The translations under genes and the position numbers were made by a program. Shown piece after piece: positions 44,541 through 55,243 of a stretch of 64,000 nucleotides of DNA; within the stretch, counting starts at the first letter, position 1, and every line of letters begins with the position of its first letter. Under the pieces are notes generated by a model. The model had not been told where the DNA came from, ran no database searches, and saw only the letters and a list, made by a program, of their open reading frames with translations. The stretch comes from Triatoma infestans (lineage: Eukaryota > Arthropoda > Insecta > Hemiptera > Reduviidae): contig JAAEAF010000665.1 of the NCBI GenBank assembly GCA_011037195.1, positions 1-64,000 of the forward strand, in the 5' to 3' direction.

Positions 44541-45800
44541 TAAGCGTCTCCGAAGTGCAGAGAGAAACACAAAATTGACAATCTAGTTATTCGCTACTTA
44601 GGCCACGCTAGAATGGGAAACTCTGTATATATACAGCCGAGCTAGCCCTACACAGTTTTTTCAACAGGTTACAACCAGTCAGCAGTCTTCTACTAACCTC
44701 TCTCTCATATATATATATCTCGCTATCTTACTTCTGTTATACTTGTAAAGTCCTTGCAGAAGCACCCGCTCTAGCGGTTACGTCGCCCCGGACAAAAAGA
44801 CAAATTGCCGCCCCTTAAAGAATATATTATATATATTTTTTTAAAGCAAGTATATGCATGTTCAAACAAGTTAAAGCATCGTCCACTACAAATACTGCAT
44901 TAATTTTTCAGTAATAGTGTAAATATTTTTAGCTTTCAGACATAAACAATACAAATTCGTTACTCGCTTGTGATGGCATATCTCGTAAGTCAAGTGCTTA
45001 GAACCATAAGTGTATATATATATTTATGCACACATATTAATTATATTGCAGTAGTAATAGTATTTAGTCATTAATTTTAAACCCCTGAAACTCCCACTAC
45101 ATTCTGGTGGCAGCGTTCTTCGAATCCAAGGTAAGCCATTTATAAAAAATATTTTCAAATGAGATTAAGAGACAGGAAGAAAAACTGTGGCTGATGTGTA
45201 GAAGACTGGATATTTGTGGTTGGCTGATCGTACGGAAGATGTCTTCGCTCTTGAAGAAGGTGACAGAATGAGGCGTCCACTGTGCTTTTTTCCTTCAATT
45301 TAGACCCCTGAGGTAGGGGAAGTAGGACGGTGCTTCATCCCAACCCTTCCGTTTTCTTTTGTACGACCTTGGCATTCCTTGCGGATAGCAGGGAACTAAT
45401 TTGACTTGTGATATGCCATCACACGCTGTAAATTATTAGCGAACGAAAAAATCGATATGTGAAATTTTCTATTAATTGCGTATTTAACACATCAATATTT
45501 TTCTCACACTTACAGCCAAAATGACGCCCCTAAATTTTGGCCCTAGTGCGGACGCTACTTGAAGTTTTGTTTCTCTCTTTCATTAAACCACGTTCAGCAT
45601 TTATTCTAGTTTATTTCATCTTAAAATCCATTCTCTCTCTCCTTCTCGCATCCATTATTTTTTTTTTAAGTGCAGCTCGGCTCTATATTATATTATTATA
45701 TAGAGAGAGAGAGAGAGAGAGAGGAGAGTCTCCCCACTCTAGTCTGGCCTCTAGATTGTCAATTTTGTGTTTCTCTCTGCTATTCGGATCCTCTTGTATT
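44541..45800 (+). mobile_element. TGT/ACA-type non-autonomous element, copy c, interrupted
   Basis: Left end GTCTCCGAAGTGCAGAGAGA, then CACAAAATTGACAATCTAG and the TATA-like CTCTGTATATATACAGC match copies a and b. The right end repeats the left inverted over about 70 bp (CTAGATTGTCAATTTTGTGT, TCTCTGCTATTCGGATCCT). A 790-bp insertion (44761-45552) splits the body at a point that copy a (GGCAGTTTTG) shows to be contiguous. A (GA)n run sits at about 45701-45724. The outer target duplication is lost. Confidence 0.65.
44761..45552. mobile_element. hAT-like foldback insertion inside copy c
   Basis: Ends AGCACCCGCTCTAGCGG and (inverted) AGCGTCCGCACTAGGGC match at 12-13 of 17 bases. Flanking octamers CCTTGCAG and ACTTGAAG match at 6 of 8, as expected for an old hAT duplication. 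Subterminal inverted repeats, GTGATGGCATATC (near 44970) and GATATGCCATCAC (near 45411), support a foldback structure. CTGGTGGCAGCG near 45105 resembles an LTR primer-binding site, so a composite origin is possible. No coding region. Confidence 0.5.
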
Positions 45801-45814
45801 CTAAATTTAAAAGA

Positions 45815-46010
45815 AATCCAAAATACTTCCGGTATAACGATTTTCTTCAAATTTGGTTAATTACATGTTTAGCCTATTAGGGTTATTAAAAACAATGTTT
45901 TCTTACTTAATTGGGGCCGTTAAAACATGTTATTTCCTGTGAAAAACTAAATTCCAAAATTTGAAACGAACCAATTATTTTCTCTTATAGTAATAAAGAG
46001 AAAAGAAGTA
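45815..46010 (+). repeat. Family F fragments
   Basis: ATACTTCCGGTATAACGATT (mutated), GTTATTTCCTGTGAAAAACT and the hairpin TTTTCTCTTATAGTAATAAAGAGAAAAG (in two parts) are family F words in mixed order, indicating rearranged remnants. Confidence 0.4.
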
Positions 46011-48535
46011 ACAATACGAACGCCAGTATCAGCATTAAACATTAATGTAAACATTATTGCTTCACAGCTTCATTTATTTCAAGCGAAAAGCATTTTTTTT
46101 CTTTGTATAAAGTATTTAATAAACTGAATGGAAAGCATAAAAATATATTTTTTACTAATAAAAAAAAATCCTTCATTTTTAACATTAATTAATCTAAACT
46201 TGTTTCACTCACTCAAAAACAGGTTTTCAAAATTAGCGCCTAAGTTTATGAACTAAAATTAGAAAGCAATGAACTTACTTTATTATGTAAATAAAAAAAA
46301 AAGTTTTAATTGCAAAAAAAATTAACATTTATGCAATTAGTTAACAACAAAGTTAAAAATAAGCAGAGAACAAACAATATAAAGTAGCCTCCCAATTAAA
46401 AAAAAGGACATGGAACCATGATTTGAATGTTAAACTTATAAAGTATGCAAATTAACACGAGGTTGTTTTAAGTTTGTTGTGAAGAGTGAAGAAAAAAAAA
46501 ATGGATGAAATCCCCCCACCGACTAGCTATTTTTTTTGTTGCAGAGATATAAGTTGAATAAAGTAGTAACTTGAAAAACAACTTATGAAAAAGAGGGGGA
46601 AAAATTGCGAAGAAACTACGCTTTAGTGGGTTAGAAAAACCGCACCTCATCTGCAACCCATGTAATATTTAATCATATTATATATATTAATATACAAAAA
46701 AATGAAAATAACTATTGCTCTTTACCTGACCAAATCACTGTACGTATTATTAAATCTATTCTATAACACACTAGACTTCAGAGTAAAAGATTACAAAACC
46801 TTACTAGATTATAACCAACAATATTTAAAAAATCCGTATATAAATGAACTTTAGAAAATATTAAATTAATTCAATATAAATACATTTTTTTTTAATAAGC
46901 AAAATTACTTTTTTTTTATTCATAAGTAATACCGTATTTATTTGACTAATAATAAAATAATTTGTACGAAGATAACCTAAATTAAATATACATATGTAAC
47001 CTGAAACGTTGGCCTTGACAAAAGGTGTTTGATTTAATGGCGGCGAAAGAAGATGCTTGTTTTCGGGAGTAATGTCAATTTTTGGCAGTTAACCTTCAGT
47101 TCTTTTTTTTTATTTATTCTAAACATGGTGACAAACCCCTAAATTCTGGTTGAGGCAAAACGTAAATTTTTGTGGTAACAAAAATTTATATTATTTTTTT
47201 CAAGAAATGCTACCGAATGTTCTTAATGTACCTATCTGTATTTTAGCGCGAATTTTTTTTTTTTTTTTTTAAACTTATGTCTACTACTAATGTAAAGCCT
47301 TTCATTTTTATCTAAGACACATTTTTTTGTCCAGTCTAGAAAACTTAATATTCGTAGTATTACCAGGAAAGCTATGATGATGTTAGACTTTCCTCTAACT
47401 CTGCTACTTCGATATATATTGAACTACAAACGATCCCTAACTTTAATGAAAATTCAATTTGATGTAAAATTCGGATTTTCTTACTAGGATTTTTCAGGAC
47501 AAGAGGAAAAGAAATGATGCATAGACCTTTATCATATTTTTTTTTTCGTTTTTTTGTATACTTATTAAGGGTTAATTCATTTATTTGAATGAGTTCTCAC
47601 ATTAATTTTATTTGCTCAGAGGCACTATTCTGAAGAGGCACTTGTTCTTTTTCTATAGAACATGGTACTATTTTTTTTTTTAATGGTAACGACTGCTAAG
47701 ATAACGACAGTATCCCCAGGTTAGTAACCGTATAATCTAAATATCTCTTTAGAATAATTTCTCTAAAACTTTGCAAAGTTACCTGACGCTATCTAAAGAA
47801 ACTGTATTAAATTTTTATTATTTAATTACAAATGTATTCACAGTTATTTCTTTTTTAAATAAAACTAAAATATTATATTCTTTAAAAAACTGAGGAGTTG
47901 AATATTTCAGCAGATGGAAATTACTGTAGCTAATTTTAGAGTTCAGTTTAGGGGAGAAACTTGGCTTTGGTATTTAGACTGTTTCCTCTGTGAGAAGGTC
48001 ACTTTAAATACTTCACCCTTCTTTGGAACTAAAATATCATTGTTTAAAAGTATGATGCAAGAATTATGTATTCATTTTTTGCAGATTATATAATAAAGGA
48101 TTGTATCCATTCTTTCGTTTTAGGTATGTCATCGTTTTATAAATAATATTCCAAAGAATTACTAATACATTATGGGCTAGACATTCCTTATTATTCTATG
48201 GACTGAGTTTCCTTTCTGTTGTCTATTACAATCACTTGCCGCTTTTTAGGAGACGGTCAAATTCTTTTTTATCGTATTCATAACACAGCATTGTTCTATG
48301 AAAGTTATCTGCGCCCGCCACTAAGCGGTTATCTGTATCCTGTTTTCACACATATTTATTAATGATAATTTTCTGCTCTACAAATTAAGGTCAATTTTTT
48401 TTTAGCCTCTCTTACTTATTGTTGTAAATATTGCAATTATATCACTAATTTTTTGAAATTAGCTTTTCACTAAAATACGTCCTTTGAGGTTTCTTAAATA
48501 TGATAATATCTTTTTTATTGCTCTTTTTTAATGTG
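46011..48535. other. Unassigned A+T-rich sequence
   Basis: No gene recognised. CTGAAACGTTGGCCTTGACAAAAGG (46999 on, in two parts CTGAAACGTTGG and CCTTGACAAAAGG) echoes the Penelope arm words of 22 kb. A family F-like hairpin remnant lies near 48405-48450. Confidence 0.45.
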
Positions 48536-49184
48536 CGTGTGTACCGTAACATTTTGACAATCACAGGCTGTTTCCTTTTGTACCAAAACTTGTGTGAGGG
48601 GACCAATTCTGCAAGCCTAAAGACGTTTGAGGCAGGTGATTAAACGATATCAGTCTTCTACCAATTTCCAATTTGACAAAAATCTACGCATTAATAAATC
48701 TCTTCTTAGTAGTAGTGGCATCACTTTATCACTTCGCAAGCATAATCTAACGGACAAAATTAAGTTCCGGTTAAGAAGGAGTGCTATTTTTAGATCCACA
48801 CCGTAAATCACATGCACTATATACCGTCAATTTTTCTCGCAGCTTTTTGTGACTTTCTCAATTCGGAGATTCCATTTCAATTTATGGTCGGTGTAATAGC
48901 CAGCAGAGAGAAGAGAGGCTCTCTCTGGTTAACAGAGACTACTCTCTGACTTAGGTAGGCTAAAGTGAGAGAACCTGTGTATATAAACCAGTGAGAATCT
49001 ATCTAGAGCAGTGGTTCCCAAAGTGGTCCCTATGGACCCCCAGGGGTCCCCGGTATCATTCAGGGGGTCCGTGGAAAATTAAAATTGATTTGGGGGTCCC
49101 CGAACAACGTCATGGGGTCCGCGCAAGGTTTAATATAAAATAATAAAATTGTGATCCATTTTTATTATTATTGAAATTAGCAGT

Positions 49185-50255
49185 ATTGTAGGGGCTCAAA
49201 AACTAAGGAGACAGGTAAGGGGCTCATACAGGAAAGCTGTCTTCGGAATCATGGGATAGTTATAACAGTATTAAAAGAGCATATAAATATGCTCTGAGCA
49301 GAGCCAAGAGGAATTCCTGGAGATCCTTTTGTGAGGATATAAATTCGTTCCAGGAATCATCTAGATTGGTACGGATTCTTAGTAAGGATAGGGACAGTCA
49401 GTTAGGTACCTTACGATACCATGATGGTTCCTTCACAGGGGGAAGGGGAGACACTGCAGCTTTTGCTTGATACTCACTTCCCGGATAATATTGGTTTAAA
49501 TGCTGCTTCGTCTTTGGTGGGTGGAAGGAGATGGGACCCTGAAGATGTATCCACCTTAGATGAGGTAGTTACACATGATAGAGTCAGTTGGGCCGTACAA
49601 AGTTTCTCACCTTTCAAGTCACCTGGACCGGACGGGATTTATCCTTGTCTGTTGCAAAATGGTGGGGACGTGCTGATGAAGGTATTGTTAAGAATTTTTA
49701 AAGGATGTTTGGTTATGTACCAACATTATGGAGAGAAGTAAGGGTAGTCTTTATTCCCAAGCCGGGAAGAAACGACTACTCTGACCCCAAGGCATTTAGA
49801 CCCATTAGTCTTATGTCTTTCCTCTTGGAAACTCTGGAAAGGTTGGTGGATAGGTATATTACTGATGGCCCATTAAGGGATCATCCACTCCATCCTAACC
49901 AACATGCTTATATTGTGGGTAAGTCGACAGAGACTGCATTACATTGTCTCGTCGGAAGGATAGAATCTGCTCTGGAAATAAAAGAATATGCCCTAGGGTG
50001 TTTCTTTGATGTTAAGGGGGCATTTGACAGAGTGTCGTTTGATGCTCTCGAAGATGCCTTGGTACGAAAAGGTATACATCCCGTCTTAATCAATTGGATA
50101 GGTGTCTATCTTAGGAGTAGGGTTATACAGACTTCCCTTGGCGGGCGCACTATGATAGTACAAGCGGGGAGAGGGTGCCCTCAAGGGGGTTGTCTCTCAC
50201 CAAAGTTGTGGTGCGTAGTCATGGATGACCTTTTGGTTAGGATGAATTCATCGGG
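49185..50255 (+). pseudogene. I/R1-superfamily LINE RT fragment inside the hAT element
   Basis: From about 49215 it encodes the endonuclease-RT linker (Y-K-Y-A-L-S-R-A-K-R-N-S-W-R-S-F-C), then S-P-G-P-D-G-I, F-I-P-K-P-G-R, A-F-R-P-I-S-L-M-S and Q-H-A-Y-I-V-G-K-S-T-E-T-A. The palm motif A (F-F-D-V-K-G-A-F-D) with its catalytic Asp and motif B (G-R-G-C-P-Q-G-G-C-L-S-P) follow. A frameshift lies near 49720. The fragment stops just before the Y-A-D-D motif, so it lacks both ends. That is unusual for a LINE insertion, which normally keeps its 3' end, and points to later deletion or recombination. Confidence 0.85.
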
Positions 50256-50700
50256 ATTTTATGTGCAATTTAATTAACTCAAAAAATGACATAGCCTATA
50301 TGACTGATTTATTTGCCAAATTTAACGAAACTAATTTGAAACTACAAGGTGACCAATTAAATTTAATCAAAATTAAAAGCGTAATATCTGCGTTTGTTGC
50401 AAAACTTTTTCAGTACAAACAAAACTTGGGAAGAGGTGAATGTTCTCAGTTTCCAAATCTTTCGAAATTGCAAAATAGAGATGAAGATTTGCTTGCTTAC
50501 TGTCAACACTTAACGGCTCTTCATGCAGACTGAACCAAAGATTTGAAGACATTCTTCACATGGATATTCCCGACTGGGTGTTGAACCCTTTTGCGCGTGG
50601 ACAAACTCAGATCCCAAGCACAGATGTATCCATACTAATACAGGAGCAGCTTATTGAAATATCCACAAATGAAGAACTTAAACCAATGTTTGAACAAGGA
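50256..50700 (+). pseudogene. hAT transposase remnant (SCAND3/ZBED-like C-terminal half)
   Basis: The frame to 50533 reads A-Y-M-T-D-L-F-A-K-F-N-E and L-K-L-Q-G-D-Q-L-N-L-I-K, then S-Q-F-P-N-L-S-K-L and L-L-A-Y-C-Q-H-L. A one-base deletion near 50531 shifts it. The continuation is R-F-E-D-I-L-H-M-D-I-P-D-W-V-L-N-P-F and L-K-P-M-F-E-Q-G-Y. This is the region N-terminal to the hAT dimerisation domain; the dimerisation domain itself is deleted. The active protein would have cut and pasted the element. Confidence 0.8.
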
Positions 50701-51380
50701 TACCACAAAATGTTTTTTAAATTTGTAATTTTTATACTTGTAGCTTTTTCACTTGGGAGGTCTGTGGGCACAAGTTTTGACTATAAAAAGGGGTCCATGG
50801 GTCAAAAAAGTTTGGGAACCACTGATCTAGAGGATATTTATCAGATTCAACCATACATCGCATCGTGTCATATCTCCAGAACCACCTTTTATTCTACCAG
50901 TTTCATTAAAAAGTCCAGTGCAGTTAAGTGTAAACTTATAGCTACATTATAACAGTGTCTTCATACCTCTTCATTCAATCAAACCAATTTCTCTCCTCAA
51001 CAACTCCATGATGTAATAGCCAACAGAGAGAAGAGAGGCTCTCTCTGCTGGCTATTACAGTCGGTATAAAGTCACTTTTCAGACTTTTACCTGTTAGAAG
51101 GGCGTGTGACAATCTCAAATGGGCCTAACTGAATAATTTCCGGAATGCTATTAGGGCGTTTCCAGCTGAACACTGTGACAGCACTTTTATTAGCAGACAC
51201 CCGAAACCCCAGCTCTCCAAACCATTCATTGAGTCTCTCAGCATTGCCCGGTTCATTGTTGTAACAGCTATTTCTTCAGTCTACTCTCCCATGCAGATCG
51301 TAATATTATCTGCAAACCGGAGAGTTTATCCGAGTTTATCTTCTAAGTCTGATGTATATATGTAAAAAAAAAGAAGAAAA

Positions 51381-53069
51381 TATTCATTAATTAAAGTTAA
51401 TTATGAATGTACATCATCGAAAAAGAAGAATGATATTCAGAAGCATATCAGGTCAGATATTGTCAGAAATATTAGAGGTTTTTTTTTCAATTTAAGGCGT
51501 GTCAACATCTACGGTCATTTAGCACCCGGAGTCTTCTCAGTGCACTACCGACTTCCGGACAGTGTTCTCTCGTTGCAAACAACACTGTCCATCACCGGCA
51601 ATATTCTATTTGTTTACAGCACCAAGTATTAAATGCCTCTAAAATTTAAGAAAATGGGGCAAATCAAATAAATCCAAACAATAGTAAATTTAGTCTGTAA
51701 ACTAAAAATAATAAATGAAATGTAATTGAAAATTACATGTTTCATAACCTTTTCTGAAGGTAAACAAACATTCTTCGTTTTCATAAGTAACTCTCTCTCT
51801 TCTATGTTCTTTTGCTACAGCTGTTGCTGCAGATTCGCGCAAACATTACAAAATGAAAGGTTACGAAATATTGAGGTTAATTCTTAATATTATTGCTATT
51901 TTGGCTTTAACAGATCGATGTTGTAAGCATATTTTATAGGTATGTAATAATTTACTTTTCATTCAGAGTATACAACACTTTCTTTAGAGTTTATATAACC
52001 TCACGATAACCTCCTTTGATTGATTTCCAAGGAAAGACAAAAGCCTATAAATTAATATGAAAAAAACAGTACGAAGTTTGAATGTATACAAGGTCACTTG
52101 GTGGTTCTTGCAGTGTTTATACAATTTAAGAACCAGTTTTATCTTAACCAGTTCTATGCTGTTTTATTTTAACTATCTTTAACTTTATTGGTCACGAAAA
52201 AAAAAATATCTTCATTGTAGTTTACAAAAAAAATAACAGATAATACTGAAATACTGTTTCTAAGCAATAATACAAACTTTTGTTAGAATTAATAACATCA
52301 ATTTAATTTTGCAAAAAATAAATAAATAGACCTAACATACCTCTATGATTCACTTAGTGGATTAACATTATTAACTTCTCCGCCCACTAACCTATTAAAA
52401 GCAATTTTATTGCAAGGACAAACTTCCTTCCTTCATTTATTATTAAAAAGTAAAAAGAAAATATATTGGCAGTTATCTATAGTCTATGAATAATCAAATC
52501 TTCTAATATAAAAAAAATGCTTCATTCTACGTGGACTAAGCACATCTTATTTTTTTTTATCGTAACTTTAAACTTACTAAATGAAATGATTATAATATTT
52601 TTTCCAGGATCATTTTATTAATAATAATAATAGTAAAATACTAAATATATAAATAAAACAGAACTAACAATATTACACGAGATTTTCCCACATAAATATA
52701 CTAATTAGGGAAAAAGGAAACTAACGGAGAATTACTAAATATTCATTAAAGTCTGCGTTTAAGTTCAAGAAACTTGTTGACTCCTAAGGATATTTTTTTT
52801 TTTTGTAAGAGTATATTGCCTTGGGAAGGAAGTTATCCCTGGATTATATTTGCTTAATTTTTGTAACAAGCACGCTTACAATACACCTACATAAATATCA
52901 TCTATATTTCGCTACCAAAACTTTTGAAATTTTATTATCCAATGAGAGAGAAGTAACTTTATTTATTGTTGTACTTAAGAAACTTAACTGAAAACTTGTT
53001 TATTGTCACCTTCAGGAACCTAACCTAGTGTGGCCTTCAGTACTCATTGTTCGCATATTACTACAAAAT
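51381..53069. other. Unassigned, A+T-rich, one perfect 10-bp hairpin
   Basis: GGACAGTGTT and AACACTGTCC (about 51566-51599) form a perfect stem in a G+C-richer patch (51500-51610). No gene or named repeat recognised. Confidence 0.45.
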
Positions 53070-54053
53070 TCTTACAAACTAGGAGTAAGAGAAAGTATTG
53101 TAATCGTGTCAAATTTTCGATATCGAGTTTTCACCGAAAATATCCGTTTTGAGGTTCCCTGAGTCCAAAAAAGTGGTTTTTAACAAATATGTGAATATGT
53201 GTCTGTGTATGTATGTATGTGAACAGCATAGCTCGAAAACGAAAAACCGTAGAATGTTCTAACTTGATATTCCGTTTAGGTATCACCATGGAATCTGACA
53301 GTACGTTATACGTCAAAATTCCTCGACCGGAAGTACCACTTTACCAGTTGGTTTATTTTCTTTTTTGCGATTTTCTCAAAAATAGCTCCAACGATTTTCT
53401 TGAAACTTATTATATCAACTACACATATAAAGAGCTACAACTTTTATTTGAAACATTTCTCCGGAAAAATGCATTTAAGGTTACTTTTGGGAGAGAGGTG
53501 GGGTCACGGTTTGCTCTAAAGTGTTATTTCAGTTTATTAGACAATTCTGTCATCTAAATAATGTTAATTAGAATTAAATATGTTGTTGAAATTCCATGTT
53601 TGAAAAATATCGGATGACCGGAAGTGCGTTTACTTTACCGTTTTACTAAATGATTTCTTTTGCGATTTTCTAAAAAATGGCTCCGACAATTTTCTTGAAA
53701 CTTCATAAATAAACTACACATACAAGGATGTGCAACTTTTATTTAAAACATTTTTCTGGGAAAATTCATTTAAGGGCACTTTTAGGGGGGAGCGGTTATG
53801 TTTTTCTCTAAAGTGCTATCATACTTGATTATACAATTCTATCGTCCAAACAAAATTAATTAGAAATAAACAGATGCCCAAAATTCCGAGTTTCAAAAAA
53901 AAAATTAATAAACCGGAAGTGCGCTTTTACTGAACAGTTTTTTCAGCTTCCGCGAATTTCATTAAATTTGGTACGCTAACTATAAAATTTGTCAATTATA
54001 TTTTTGAGAATAGGGGAGAGTAAGAGAAAGTTGTGTGAGTGTTTCACACCAGA
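53070..54053 (+). repeat. Family F repeat, full-length copy, plus orientation
   Basis: It begins with a hairpin remnant (CTAGGAGTAAGAGAAAGT) and GTGTCAAATTTTCGATATCG, then a GT-rich microsatellite (53192-53220). ACCGGAAGT follows at 53326, 53617 and 53912 (291 and 295 bp apart). Each of the first two is followed by GCGATTTTCT-type, CTTTTATTTGAAAC and GGGCACTTTT-type blocks. The end is GAGTAAGAGAAAGTTGTGTG, GTTTCACACCAGA and a T run. The open frame at 53213-53557 is a by-product of the repeat. Confidence 0.85.
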
Positions 54054-55243
54054 TTTTTTTTTTTTTTTTTTTGACGTTAAGTAATTAATTGCCTTCACTA
54101 TATAACGTTTATAAATTATAAACATTGTCAATTGATTGTTTAACTTAATGTTTAAGCCTTAATGTTAAGTCTCAATTTTCTCAGTACCTAACCTAAAATT
54201 AATTTTTCCTACAAAACGGTTGCAAAGAAAAGTGTGGGTACACTTCGATAATAGGTTCATGTTAGAAAGCGTGTTTACACTTGGAGCCGGTTACCAATGT
54301 TGGGAGAAAATCGGATTTCCAATTGATGGATATAATTGATTGAAAACCTTCCGAGTCGGATCTCTAGGTTGTTACTTGAACGTCCCACAATTCTGTGTTC
54401 TTGCTGTTCTTTTCACATTCTCTTACTCACACACACACATACACACACGCACACACACACAGGGTGCGTATGATTTAATTGTATATCATTCTGTAAAAAT
54501 ATCTGTTTCTTATGGGACTCCTCAAACCATACAAGTGAAAATTTCAAACAATTAACACGCTCGCCACATTTGTTCTTACTAGGATAACAAATTTCCTCTT
54601 CGTAAATAATAAAATATGATTTTTGAAACATTTACCTACCTACCTACCCCCCCTCCTAACAAACCAGAAAAACGAGTATTACAATCGATCTTTAAACATA
54701 AATTGTGAATAATATTAGCTCTGGCTTATAAAGCAATAGAAAAGAATTTTTTATTTTATTTTGATAAAACTATCGTCAGCGATCTCATATTTAATAAAAG
54801 AAAACTGAACTAAAAAAAAAAAAAAACTGTACGTTAAACATCTTTAGCTGCATTAATCAAATTCAATTTTAAGAAATTTATATAATCGGAATTTTTTTAC
54901 TCCTTAATACAATATGGGTGGTAGCAAGGTATTACTTAAAATTGCATAACAGAGCGATGCTTATAATCATCATCATGCTTCGTCAGAAATTCCTTGGAAG
55001 TCAATTTGCTAGAAATAATATTTCAAACAAATGTGTAAGATCAATATATATATATATATATATATATATCAGTATATTAGCATACCAATGATAATGTAAT
55101 TTCAATGCTGCCCTCTGGATTAATGTATTTTAGCGTATTACCTTAAAATTTGTTTGATCTGTATTGTTGTATTATTTATTTAAAAAAATCTATATTCTAG
55201 AATGTATATATATTTATCAGCATCGATAAATGTGTAAGAATAA
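54054..55243. other. Unassigned, A+T-rich with microsatellites
   Basis: (CA)n at about 54427-54462 and (TA)n at 55047-55071. No coding or repeat signature recognised. Confidence 0.5.

Larger units (their letters stand above)
49009..50824 (+). mobile_element. hAT transposon, internally deleted and itself interrupted
   Basis: Termini CAGTGGTTCCCAAAGTGG and TTTGGGAACCACTG are classic hAT (Charlie/ZBED-like) ends. The 8-bp duplication ATCTAGAG is exact (49001-49008 and 50825-50832). It keeps part of a transposase (50256-50700) and holds a LINE RT fragment at about 49185-50255. It lies within the TGT/ACA element. Confidence 0.9.
48892..51059 (+). mobile_element. TGT/ACA-type element, copy d, with exact 5-bp duplication and a nested hAT
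   Basis: It starts TGTAATAGCCAGCAGAGAGA and ends CTCTCTGCTGGCTATTACA, flanked by GTCGG on both sides (48887-48891 and 51060-51064). A TATA-like GTGTATATAAACCAGTGAG lies at about 48977-48995. The right 48 bp (51012-51059) is itself a palindrome. Removing the hAT element leaves about 350 bp of non-coding sequence. Similar in layout to copies a-c but diverged. Confidence 0.75.
48536..51380 (-). pseudogene. I/Nimb-like LINE fragment, split by the nested elements at 48892-51059
   Basis: The right part (51380-51065, minus) encodes the RT palm F-A-D-N (51316-51305), where D-D is expected, then C-M-G-E (stop) and a thumb region with G-F-R-V-S-A-N-K-S-A-V-T-V-F-S-W-K-R. After removing 48892-51064 the frame continues as Y-T-D-H-K-L-K-W-N-L-R-I-E-K in the left part (48891-48536), which matches the 30.2-30.9 kb copy. 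Stops, a frameshift and loss of the RT N-terminus make it a fossil. Its reading frame resumes exactly across the insertion. Confidence 0.8.

Noticed and set aside
53213..53557. 114-residue open frame at 53.2 kb, with similar frames at 18.0-18.3, 29.4-29.6 and 57.7-58.1 kb
   Set aside because: All lie in the same part of family F and are interrupted in most copies; the repeat shows no codon-like conservation.
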